From: Devosia limi DSM 17137
GTDB taxonomy: Bacteria; Pseudomonadota; Alphaproteobacteria; Rhizobiales; Devosiaceae
Assembly (NCBI RefSeq): GCF_900128975.1
Contig: NZ_FQVC01000004.1
Coordinates: forward strand, 1 to 64,000
Reading direction: 5' to 3'
Length of the DNA stretch: 64,000 nucleotides
Shown here: positions 45,960-54,409 of the stretch, piece by piece
Numbering within the stretch: the stretch's first letter is position 1
How the letters are laid out: the number at the start of each line of letters is the position of its first letter
Notes under the pieces: model-generated
What the model was told of the DNA's origin: nothing
What the model saw: the letters and a program-made list of their open reading frames with translations, nothing else
Databases searched by the model: none
Position numbers and translations under genes: made by a program

Positions 45960-46929
45960 TCGGCTGCGGGCGCAGCGGGATCGTTTCGCGCAGCAGCAGG
46001 GCGCTGATCTGCTCGGCCATCTGATCTATGGGCTGGCGGAATGTCGTCAGGTTGAACGATTCCCAGCCGGCCTGCTCGATATCGTCATGGCCCACGACGC
46101 AAAGATCCTCGGGAATGCGCATGCCGAATTCGTAGCGCGCCGCATCCATGAAGCCGCAGGCCAGCAGGTCGGTGACGCAGAAGGCGCCGTCCGGCTGGTC
46201 CTGGCGGGCAAACAATTGACGGGCGGCTTCCACGCCGGACTGATAGGCGGTGGGGCCGGCGCGGGTGATGGTCACGTCCATGCCGGCAGCCTTGGCCGCA
46301 GCGGTGAAGGCGACTTCGCGACCCCGAATGCTGGGGGTGCCCGCCTGAGACGAGATGACGGCGATCTTGCGACAGCCGGCCCGCTGCAGCAGGAAAAAGG
46401 CTTCATGCACGGCGGCGACGCTGTCGAGCATCAGATTGTCGGGGCCGTCTGGATGGTCATCGCGGTTGATCAGGATGACATGCTGGCCATTGGCAATGCA
46501 GGTATCGATCAGCGACGCGGCGGGGGTGCCCGAAAGCACCACGGTGGCATCGGCGCGATAATTGATGGTCTGGCGCAGTGCCTGCGCCACGCTGTCATTA
46601 TCACCCGAGGTATTGATTACCATGGTGACCTTGTTGACCTCCTGCAGGCGTCGCGACAGCACCTCGAGCATGCGCGCCTGGAACGGGGAGGCCATGTCGG
46701 CGGCGACAAGGCAGACGATATTGCTGCGGTCATTGATCAGGCCACGGGCCAGGTGGTTGACGTGATAGCCGAGTTCCTCGGCCGCCTGCATGACCTTGCG
46801 GCGGGTTTCCTCGGAAACGCTGGCGCCGTCGGTAAAGGTGCGCGATACCGCAGACCGCGATACGCCAGCCCGTTGCGCGACCTTCTGGGCGCTGACGAAT
46901 GTACGGCTTTCTCGCATCGGTTCGGTCAT
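45910..46929 (-). CDS. LacI-family transcriptional regulator of the phosphoester locus
   Basis: 339 residues from the ATG at 46929. The N-terminal HTH is SAQKVAQRAGVSRSAVSRTFTDGASVSEETRRKV with the hinge YHVNHLARGL. The remainder is a periplasmic-binding-protein-like effector domain (ISSQAGTPSIRGREVAF, CVTDLLACGFMDAARYEFG). I propose that it binds the palindromes at 34782, 42684 and 47090 and responds to a phosphorylated or dephosphorylated product. It is transcribed from the region it shares with the Na/Pi transporter gene. Its last 50 bases overlap the metallophosphoesterase gene. Confidence 0.92.
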   Translation of the reverse strand: MTEPMRESRTFVSAQKVAQRAGVSRSAVSRTFTDGASVSEETRRKVMQAAEELGYHVNHLARGLINDRSNIVCLVAADMASPFQARMLEVLSRRLQEVNKVTMVINTSGDNDSVAQALRQTINYRADATVVLSGTPAASLIDTCIANGQHVILINRDDHPDGPDNLMLDSVAAVHEAFFLLQRAGCRKIAVISSQAGTPSIRGREVAFTAAAKAAGMDVTITRAGPTAYQSGVEAARQLFARQDQPDGAFCVTDLLACGFMDAARYEFGMRIPEDLCVVGHDDIEQAGWESFNLTTFRQPIDQMAEQISALLLRETIPLRPQPITFQPVPVWRKSVRPR

Positions 46930-47005
46930 GGACAGTCCATTTGCCGGCCCCGCAGGCGGGTGCAAAGTCCGCGTGCTGCCTGCCTTTGAGATAGTGTGCC
47001 GGGCA

Positions 47006-47022
47006 GCACAATGCAATTGTGC
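47006..47022. promoter_or_regulatory. Additional inverted repeat in the lacI/Na-Pi intergenic region
   Basis: GCACAAT-GCA-ATTGTGC. It has the same GCACA/TGTGC ends as the regulon palindrome but a wider spacing. It lies between lacI and the main operator, and on the minus strand follows a TATACT (47050-47045) that could be the lacI -10. Confidence 0.3.
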
Positions 47023-47061
47023 CCTCCCGGGATCGATGGCAACCAGTATAGCGGATTTTCG

Positions 47062-47089
47062 TTGACGGGGCTGCGCGCAGATGTATCTT
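47062..47089 (+). promoter_or_regulatory. Likely promoter of the Na/Pi transporter gene
   Basis: TTGACG (47062-47067), 16-base spacer, TATCTT (47084-47089). The operator starts at 47090, the next base. This places the operator over the transcription start, as expected for repression. Confidence 0.6.
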
Positions 47090-47105
47090 TTGCACAGCTG
47101 TGCAA
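47090..47105. promoter_or_regulatory. LacI-type operator (regulon site C)
   Basis: Perfect 16-base palindrome TTGCACAGCTGTGCAA, identical to 34782-34797. It lies between the divergent lacI and Na/Pi transporter genes, directly downstream of a plausible promoter. Confidence 0.7.
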
Positions 47106-47159
47106 GTGCGTCGTCGAGCTGAGGGGCTGCCGGACGCATCGAGGAAGGCGGCAAATGCA

Positions 47160-48833
47160 TTGAACTCAACTATTCAGCTGATCAATCTATTGGGGGCCGG
47201 AGCTTTGCTGCTCTGGGGGCTGCGGCTGATCAAGTCGGGGGTGATGCGCGCATTTGGCGCCTCGCTGCGGCAGTGGATTGCCAAAGGCACCGGAAATCGC
47301 TTCATGGCGGCGCTGTCGGGCTTCTTCGCCACGCTGGCGCTGCAGTCGAGCACGGCCACGGCCGTCATCACCGCCTCGTTTGCCGGGCGCGGTGTCGTTG
47401 ATCCCAAGATGGGGCAGGCGGTTATGCTGGGGGCCAATGTCGGCACCTCGATCGCGGCAGTCATCCTGTCGATGGATGTGCACTGGTTCGCCTCGGCCTT
47501 CATGCTGATCGGCGTGGCCACTTTCCAGATGAGCAAATATGCGCGCGGCAAGGGTATTGGCCGGGCCATTCTCGGGCTGGGCCTGATGCTGCTGGCGCTG
47601 CAATTGGTCGGGACTGTCACCGGGCCGCTGCGCGAATCCAGCGTGGTGATCGCCATTCTCAAAGGGCTCGGCGATGCACCGGTGTTTGCGCTGATGTTCT
47701 CGGCGGGGCTGGCCTTTGTCGCGTCGTCAAGTCTGGCGGTGGTGCTGTTCGTCGCCTTGCTGGCACAGGCTGGGATCGTGGCGCCGAGCCTGGCTATCAT
47801 TCTCGTTGCCGGGGCCAATCTCGGGGGCGCCATTCCGCCCCTGGTCGCGGTATCGAGCGAAGGTGTCGAGGCGCGGCGGCTGACGCTGGCCAATCTGATC
47901 GTGCGGGCGCTGGGCGCGCTGGCCTTGATGATCTTTGCGATGCCGGCGGCCAATCTGCTGCTCGCCATCTTGCCCAATGCCAATAGCCTGACCATCGCAG
48001 CGCATATCGCCTTCAATCTGGCGCTGCTGATCGTGTTCCTGCCGCTTCTGGGGCCGATTGCGAAAATCGCGCGCATCATCCTGCCGCCGCCGCCACAGGC
48101 GGAAGCCGCTGCCAGCTATCTCGACGAGTCAGCGCTTGATACGCCGGTGGTCGCGCTGGCGGGCGCAGCGCGCGAAACGCTGCGGGTGGGTGATCTGGTG
48201 CTCAAGATGCTGCAGAGCAGTCTCGATGCGCTCCGCCAGCCGACTGTCAGTTCGAAGGGATTGGTGTCGCAGCTCGATGACGATGTCGACACCATCCAGC
48301 GCTCGATCAAGTTCTACCTGTCGCGCCTCGATTGCACTGATCTGGACGCCGACGATGCCGGCCGCTCTGCCGAAATCATGGGCTATGCGATCAATCTCGA
48401 GCATGTGGGGGACATCATCGATGGGGGTCTCTCCGAGTGCGCCTCCAAACAGGCCAAGCGACAGGTCAAATTCTCGCCCGAAGGGTTGGCGGAGATCACC
48501 AAGCTCTACGAGACCACCATCGCCAATATGCAGTTGGCGCAGTCGGTGTTCCTGACGCGCGATCCCAGTCTGGCGCGGCAATTGGTGGCCGCCAAGGCGA
48601 CGGTGCGGCGGCTGGAGGCGGGGTCGACGGCCACGCATCTGGCCCGCGTGCGTCAGCGCAATGTCGAGGCGGTCGAGACCAGCTCACTGCATCTCGATAT
48701 CCTCGCCGATCTCAAGCGCATCAATGGCCACCTGGCCTCGGTGGCCTATGCGGTGCTGGAAACCTCGGGTGAACTCAGCGAGAGCCGGCTGCTATCGGCA
48801 CCCGAGGCAACGGCATCGGTGATCCCCACCTAA
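47160..48833 (+). CDS. Na/Pi-cotransporter family protein with PhoU-like tail (YjbB-like, probable phosphate exporter)
   Basis: 557 residues. The N-terminal half has about eight helices with the NptA/PF02690 repeats, seen as LALQSSTATAVITASFAG and later VASSSLAVVLFVALLAQ. The C-terminal 200 residues are soluble and helical with a PhoU-like pattern (IMGYAINLEHVGDIIDGGLSE). E. coli YjbB, with the same layout, lowers internal phosphate, so export is the likely direction. I chose the TTG at 47160 because AGGAAGG lies upstream and the protein then starts NSTIQLINLLGAGALLLWG; the GTG at 47100 would begin inside the operator. Divergent from lacI, controlled by site C. Confidence 0.87.
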   Translation: MNSTIQLINLLGAGALLLWGLRLIKSGVMRAFGASLRQWIAKGTGNRFMAALSGFFATLALQSSTATAVITASFAGRGVVDPKMGQAVMLGANVGTSIAAVILSMDVHWFASAFMLIGVATFQMSKYARGKGIGRAILGLGLMLLALQLVGTVTGPLRESSVVIAILKGLGDAPVFALMFSAGLAFVASSSLAVVLFVALLAQAGIVAPSLAIILVAGANLGGAIPPLVAVSSEGVEARRLTLANLIVRALGALALMIFAMPAANLLLAILPNANSLTIAAHIAFNLALLIVFLPLLGPIAKIARIILPPPPQAEAAASYLDESALDTPVVALAGAARETLRVGDLVLKMLQSSLDALRQPTVSSKGLVSQLDDDVDTIQRSIKFYLSRLDCTDLDADDAGRSAEIMGYAINLEHVGDIIDGGLSECASKQAKRQVKFSPEGLAEITKLYETTIANMQLAQSVFLTRDPSLARQLVAAKATVRRLEAGSTATHLARVRQRNVEAVETSSLHLDILADLKRINGHLASVAYAVLETSGELSESRLLSAPEATASVIPT

Positions 48834-49096
48834 GCGTAGCGCTGGCGGGAGCGTTCGCGCGCCTTGGCAGCTTCCACGTCGCGGTCGCGCGGCGGGGCAC
48901 TGGTTTCGAGGTCTTTCAGCAATTGCCGGGCGATGGCGGTGATGTCATCGACCGCATGGTCGAAGGCCGCCTGGTTCTTCTGCGAGGGATGGGTGAAGCC
49001 ACTGAGCTTGCGGACAAACTGCAGCGCCGAGGCGCGGATTTCGTCATTGGTGGCGGGCGGTTCGAAATTGAACAGCGTGCGAATGTTGCGGCACAT
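48830..49096 (-). CDS. DUF2277 family protein
   Basis: 88 residues: MCRNIRTLFNFEPPATNDEI, then ALQFVRKLSGFTHPSQKNQAAFDHAV. This is a clear DUF2277 sequence, a small helical family of unknown function. GTGGAG precedes the ATG at 49096. The stop overlaps the end of the convergent Na/Pi transporter gene by four bases. The 98 bases before it, up to the barrel-like gene, hold nothing I recognise. Confidence 0.88.
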   Translation of the reverse strand: MCRNIRTLFNFEPPATNDEIRASALQFVRKLSGFTHPSQKNQAAFDHAVDDITAIARQLLKDLETSAPPRDRDVEAAKARERSRQRYA

Positions 49097-49194
49097 CGGC
49101 AGAACTCCACGAACGATAGCGGGCGGCAATGGAAGCATTGTTCTGCAGATTGATGGCAAAGGAAAGGTGGCGACCGAGCGGGTCCATTTTCGGT

Positions 49195-49899
49195 TCAGCG
49201 GTCGGCTGCAATCGCGGCGGCGATGGGTGCGACTGCCGCCTGCATCGAGGCAGTTGTGTCGCCGGTGACAATGGCGCCGAGCAGGGGCGCGGCAATGCCG
49301 GCGGCGCGCAGGCGGGGCATGTCGGCAGGCGTGAACTTGCGCTGGCTGGGGGCGATCACCGGAATGCCCGCCGCCGCTTTGACGATTTCGCCATAGCGGG
49401 TCACGTCAGCATCGGTCATCGGCTGGCCGTAGCCGGAAAATTCGATGATCGAGGCTTCGACCATGGCGCCGGGCAGGGCGATAATGCGTTCGAGATCTTC
49501 CGGCGTGCTGTCCGAGGACAGCGCCGGCATCGGCCGCAGCCGCGACTGCAGCAAGTGCGGCTGCAGGTGGGCGAAGTAGACGTTGAAGCCTTCAAAGCCG
49601 AGATCGGCCAGCGCCTCCATTTCCTCGGCGGATGGCACGGTTTCCTGCCCGGCCATCAGCAATAGGGGCGCGCCGAGCTTGCTCAGCGCTTCATAGAAAG
49701 GGCGCTCCTCGGCGAAGCTGCCGAAGGTGGTGCCGGTGGCGCGGTGATAGGCATTGAGGTGGGTCTTGAGCGCGGTGGCACCGGCATCGAGCGCCGCCTT
49801 GGCCAGATCGATATCGTGGCGGGCCAGCGAGACGATGACGGGGAATTCGCCTGATGTAATGGCGCGGTGCAGTGGGGTTTCGGGATAGGTCTTGGTCAT
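49195..49899 (-). CDS. Unassigned alpha/beta-barrel-like protein of the 50-57 kb operon
   Basis: 234 residues. Alternating strand/helix segments suggest a TIM-barrel: FPVIVSLARHDIDLAKAALD, LGAPLLLMAGQETVPSAEE, GFNVYFAHLQPHLLQ, IPVIAPSQRKFTPADMPRL, AAPLLGAIVTGDTTASM. The KTHLNAYHRA and SSDSTPEDL segments look conserved-like and may hold active-site residues. I do not recognise the family; aldolase-, epimerase- or isomerase-type chemistry is possible. It starts at the ATG at 49899 with AAGGAT upstream, and is the last gene of the LacI-controlled transport operon. A longer frame upstream covers the repeat region and is rejected. Confidence 0.65.
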   Translation of the reverse strand: MTKTYPETPLHRAITSGEFPVIVSLARHDIDLAKAALDAGATALKTHLNAYHRATGTTFGSFAEERPFYEALSKLGAPLLLMAGQETVPSAEEMEALADLGFEGFNVYFAHLQPHLLQSRLRPMPALSSDSTPEDLERIIALPGAMVEASIIEFSGYGQPMTDADVTRYGEIVKAAAGIPVIAPSQRKFTPADMPRLRAAGIAAPLLGAIVTGDTTASMQAAVAPIAAAIAADR

Positions 49900-49936
49900 G
49901 GTGATCCTTTGGCGGGCAAGCGCCGGGGTCTGGCTT

Positions 49937-49957
49937 CCCTCCCCCTTGAGGGGAGGG
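49937..49957. repeat. REP-like palindrome, copy 3
   Basis: CCCTCCCC and GGGGAGGG flank CTTGA, the same loop as copy 1. Lies in the gap between the barrel gene and the ATPase gene. Confidence 0.65.
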
Positions 49958-49994
49958 ATCGAGGGAGGGGTGGTGCGGTGATCCACCGAAGGGA

Positions 49995-50005
49995 CCCCCC
50001 CCCCC
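49995..50005. repeat. Homopolymer of 11 C
   Basis: Eleven consecutive C in the gap between two REP-like palindromes. It is non-coding here and could be an assembly or slippage hotspot. Confidence 0.9.
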
Positions 50006-50007
50006 AA

Positions 50008-50030
50008 CCCCTCCCCTCAAGGGGGAGGGG
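50008..50030. repeat. REP-like palindrome, copy 4
   Basis: CCCCTCCCC and GGGGAGGGG flank TCAAG, the complement of the loop in copy 3, so copies 3 and 4 face each other as copies 1 and 2 do. Confidence 0.65.
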
Positions 50031-50061
50031 AGACACAAGCCGGTGGCTTCGTAGGACGTTG

Positions 50062-51111
<1,050 letters not shown>

Positions 51112-51124
51112 TTGGATATCCTTG

Positions 51125-51967
51125 TCAGCCCTTGAGGCCAGAATGGGCGAGGCCCTCGACGAACTGCTTCTGCGCGAAGATGAACACCAGCAGCACCGGG
51201 ATCGCGGTCATGGTCGCGGCGGCAAGCTGGATGTTCCACATGGCGCCACCATAGGCGTCGGTAAACTGGGTCAGTGCCTGGGGCAGGGTGAACATATTGG
51301 TCGAGGACAGGAAGACGATGGGTTCGAGATAGAGGTTCCAGCTGTGGAGGAACGTGAAAATCGCGACCGCACCCAGCGCCGGCTTGGCCAGCGGCAGGGC
51401 GATGATCCAGAAGATCTTGAACCGGCCAAGGCCATCGACCCGCGCGGCTTCTTCCAGCTCGCCCGGCAGGGCGATGAAGAACTGGCGCATGACGAAGGTA
51501 GCGAAGACCGATGGCGCACCAAAGATCGGCACCAGGATCAGCGGCCAGTGCGTGTTGATCATCCCCCATTTGAGGAACATCTGGAACAGCGGCACGATGG
51601 TGACTTCGGACGGGATCAGCAGCCCCAGCAGCACGATCATGAAGATGGTGTTGGCGAAGGGAAACTTGATGCGCGCAAAGGCATAGCCCGCCATCGATGA
51701 GATGATCATGGTGCCAATGGTGACGAGCGCGGCGATATAGGCCGAATTCCAGTATTGCCGGGCAAAGGGCTGCAGCTCGAACACCTTCTGATAGGTGGTG
51801 AAATCGAAGCGGCGCGGCCACAGGTCCGGCGGGAAGGCGAAGATATCGCTGATCGGCTTGACCGATGAGGTGACCATCCACCAGGTCGGAAAGACGAAGG
51901 GGATGAGCAGCACGCACATCAGGCCATAAAGGCCGATCTTCATGCGGGGTGAGAGATCAGTTTTCAT
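51125..51967 (-). CDS. Sugar-type ABC transporter permease (UgpE/MalG group)
   Basis: 280 residues with six helices. The EAA loop, which contacts the ATPase, reads [25 protein letters not shown]. The first helix follows [19 protein letters not shown]. It starts at the ATG at 51967 and overlaps the previous permease gene by 11 bases, so the pair is translationally coupled. Second membrane half of the importer. Confidence 0.93.
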   Translation of the reverse strand: MKTDLSPRMKIGLYGLMCVLLIPFVFPTWWMVTSSVKPISDIFAFPPDLWPRRFDFTTYQKVFELQPFARQYWNSAYIAALVTIGTMIISSMAGYAFARIKFPFANTIFMIVLLGLLIPSEVTIVPLFQMFLKWGMINTHWPLILVPIFGAPSVFATFVMRQFFIALPGELEEAARVDGLGRFKIFWIIALPLAKPALGAVAIFTFLHSWNLYLEPIVFLSSTNMFTLPQALTQFTDAYGGAMWNIQLAAATMTAIPVLLVFIFAQKQFVEGLAHSGLKG

Positions 51968-52877
51968 AGAAGACGATCCGCTTGCGCAACTGCCACTGGG
52001 CGAATGTGAGCACTGCAACGATGACGAACAGCAGGATCGACAGGGTCGAGCCATAGCCGAAGAAATGGAACTGGAAGGCCTGCTGGTAGAGATAATAGAC
52101 CAGCACGGTGGTGCTCATGCCCGGACCACCCTGGGTCAGCACGGCGATCTGGGCGAAGACCTGGAGCGAGCCGACAATGGTGATGATCGAGGTCAAAAGG
52201 ATCGTTGGCGAGATCAGCGGCAGGGTGATGCGGCGGAACTGCTTGAAGCGCCCGGCGCCATCGACGCGCGCCGCCTCATAGAGCTCCTTGGGCACGCCCT
52301 GCAGGGCGGCAAGGAACAGGATCATGTTCAGCCCGACATTCTTGAACACCTGCACGACCACGACCGAAAGCATCGCGGTAGAGGGATGGCGCAGCCAGTT
52401 GGGGCCTTCGACGCCGATCATCTGCAGCATGCCATTGATGCCGCCATTGTTCTGCAACAGGAAGCTCCAGACGATGGTCCAGGCCACCAGCGAGACGACC
52501 ACCGGCGAGAAAAACAGGGTGCGGAAGACCACGATGCCCTTGAGCTTCTGGTCGAGCAGCACGGCCAGCAGCAGCGCCAGCGACATGTTGAGCACGACGA
52601 GCCCAGCCGAGAAGATGGCAGATGACAGCAGCACCTGGGGTAGGGCCTTGTCGTTGAGCAGCATCTGGTAATTGGCGCTGCCGACGAAATTGAAGGTATT
52701 GGCCAGCACGTTCCACTCGTGCAGCGAGTACCAGAACACCAGGCCAAGCGGGATCAGCACGAAGGTAACGATGCCGATCAGCTGCGGCGCGATGAAAACA
52801 TAGCCGGCAGCAGCATCGCGGCGTTCGATGGTCCAGAACGGACGTTTTCTTGGAGGAGAGTCTGCCGCGGCAGTCAT
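51957..52877 (-). CDS. Sugar-type ABC transporter permease (UgpA/MalF group)
   Basis: 306 residues, six helices, beginning with a short basic cytoplasmic end and GYVFIAPQLIGIVTFVLIP. The EAA loop is PKELYEAARVDGAGRFKQFRRITLP. Length and order are typical of the first permease of carbohydrate (CUT1) importers. It is preceded by the binding-protein gene after a 237-base gap that contains palindromes and a hairpin, which may lower expression of the membrane genes relative to the binding protein. Confidence 0.93.
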   Translation of the reverse strand: MTAAADSPPRKRPFWTIERRDAAAGYVFIAPQLIGIVTFVLIPLGLVFWYSLHEWNVLANTFNFVGSANYQMLLNDKALPQVLLSSAIFSAGLVVLNMSLALLLAVLLDQKLKGIVVFRTLFFSPVVVSLVAWTIVWSFLLQNNGGINGMLQMIGVEGPNWLRHPSTAMLSVVVVQVFKNVGLNMILFLAALQGVPKELYEAARVDGAGRFKQFRRITLPLISPTILLTSIITIVGSLQVFAQIAVLTQGGPGMSTTVLVYYLYQQAFQFHFFGYGSTLSILLFVIVAVLTFAQWQLRKRIVFYEN

Positions 52878-52968
52878 GCTTGGTCCTTCTCCCCCCGATT
52901 TGGGAGGGACATTGCATCTGTCATTCGGGCGGGGCGTGGCAGGCTCATGTCACAACCACCGGACGGCA

Positions 52969-52989
52969 CCTCCCCCGTGACGGGGGAGG
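52969..52989. repeat. G/C palindrome, REP-like, copy 5
   Basis: CCTCCCCCG and CGGGGGAGG flank TGA, so the loop is shorter than in copies 1-4. Located in the gap between the binding-protein gene and the permease gene. Confidence 0.55.
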
Positions 52990-53049
52990 TTGGGTGGGGG
53001 TGTTGAGAGCCCCGGTGTCGGGGCCAACCATCCCCCACCCTTGATCCCA

Positions 53050-53074
53050 GCTTTTTCGCTCGCGGCGAAAAAGC
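53050..53074 (-). terminator. Hairpin after the binding-protein gene
   Basis: GCTTTTTCGC and GCGAAAAAGC form a ten-base stem around TCGCG, 41 bases beyond the stop of the binding-protein gene. It could stop or protect part of the transcript, giving more binding protein than permease. Confidence 0.55.
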
Positions 53075-53114
53075 AGTCCCCGCAAGGGGGAGGGTGTCGA
53101 CAGCGAAATCGACT

Positions 53115-54386
53115 TTAGCGGGCGAGCAGCGGCGCGACGCTGTCGCAGACCGACTGCAGCACGGCCGGGACGTCGGCATCGGCAACCCAGAGGCTGTCGA
53201 GGCTGGCGCGGACGGTCTGCTGGATCTGGGCGAAGTTGGTGTGGCCCGGCAGCACGGTGCCCGACGAAATACCGGCGATCACGACGTTCTCGATCTGCTC
53301 GGCGGAGAGCAGCGGATTGGTCGAGGCCAAGGTCTGGGCGTTCAAGAGGCTCGCACGCGCCGGCGGGAAGAACTGGGCCAGCTTCTGGCTGTTTTCCGGG
53401 TTGGTCATATAGGCAAGGAATTCCACCGCCACGGGGGCGTTGGCACCGGCGGCGAAAGCGCCGACGCCGGCCTGGCCGACCACGGCATATTCACCGGCAG
53501 GGCCGGCAGGCAGCGGCACCAGGTCCCAGTCGAATGGGTTTTCCTTGGGCAGCAGCGAAGCGCGGCTGATCTGGGTGATGGTCATGCCGGTCTCGCCAGC
53601 GAAGAAGTCGATGTCTTCGCCCGGTCCAGGCATGGCCTTGTCGGTGAAGATGGCCTTGTGGATGGCCGTCATGGCCCCGACCATGGCCGGTTCGGTGAAG
53701 CCGCAGGTCTTGCCATCGGCGCTCCACGGGGCCGCGCCCCAGCCCCTCCAGATCGAGGCGAGATTCTGCCAGCTCTGGTACTTGAAGTCGCGCACGACCA
53801 GGCCCGCCTTGCCCGACTGGCCGACGGTGGCGGCGGTGGCGAAGGCATTGTCCCAGTTCCATTCGCCCGCTGCGATCAACTCGGCCGGGGTCTTTGCACC
53901 AGTGGCCTTGATCACGTCATTGTTGGCGAAAATAGCGAAAGGGGAGGTCGAGAACGGGTAGGCGAAGAGCTGGCCGTCCTTGGTCCAGAGCGCGGTGGCG
54001 CTCGGGTTCACGTCGTCCAGCTCATAGCCCGCGGTGGCGGCGAATGCGTCGGTCAGCGGGGCGAGGGCGCCCGAATTGACGAAGTCGGCGGCGGTGGTCT
54101 CCAGGATCCAGGCCAGGTCCGGCGGGTTGCCGCCGGCAATCTGGGTGGTCAGGGTCGTGGTGTAACTGTCGAAGGGCAGCGGCTCAAAGGTGATAGAGAC
54201 ATTGGGATGGGTTGCCTTGAAGCCCTCGGCGATCTCGTTGAACATGGCCAGATGCGCCTCGTTGGCGCTCCAGATGGTCATGCGCAGGTTGACGGCGTCC
54301 TGGGCCCAGGCGACGCCGCTCCAGGCGAGTGGCAGCAGGATGCCGGCCGCAGCCGCTGCTGACTTGAGATGCGTGATCTTGGACAT
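53115..54386 (-). CDS. Sugar-type ABC transporter substrate-binding protein
   Basis: 423 residues with a signal peptide ending near SGVAWAQDA. The mature part starts VNLRMTIWSANEAHLAMFNEI and contains FPFSTSPFA-like YPFSTSPFAIFANNDV, the usual CUT1 (family 1) binding-protein layout. Near the middle, GWGAAPWSADGKTCGF and the aromatic residues around it are typical of a carbohydrate pocket. ATG at 54386 follows AGGAGG. Gene order regulator, oxidoreductase, binding protein, permeases, ATPase marks one operon. Confidence 0.93.
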   Translation of the reverse strand: MSKITHLKSAAAAAGILLPLAWSGVAWAQDAVNLRMTIWSANEAHLAMFNEIAEGFKATHPNVSITFEPLPFDSYTTTLTTQIAGGNPPDLAWILETTAADFVNSGALAPLTDAFAATAGYELDDVNPSATALWTKDGQLFAYPFSTSPFAIFANNDVIKATGAKTPAELIAAGEWNWDNAFATAATVGQSGKAGLVVRDFKYQSWQNLASIWRGWGAAPWSADGKTCGFTEPAMVGAMTAIHKAIFTDKAMPGPGEDIDFFAGETGMTITQISRASLLPKENPFDWDLVPLPAGPAGEYAVVGQAGVGAFAAGANAPVAVEFLAYMTNPENSQKLAQFFPPARASLLNAQTLASTNPLLSAEQIENVVIAGISSGTVLPGHTNFAQIQQTVRASLDSLWVADADVPAVLQSVCDSVAPLLAR

Positions 54387-54409
54387 TTCGGGTTCCTCCT
54401 GTTGAACGT

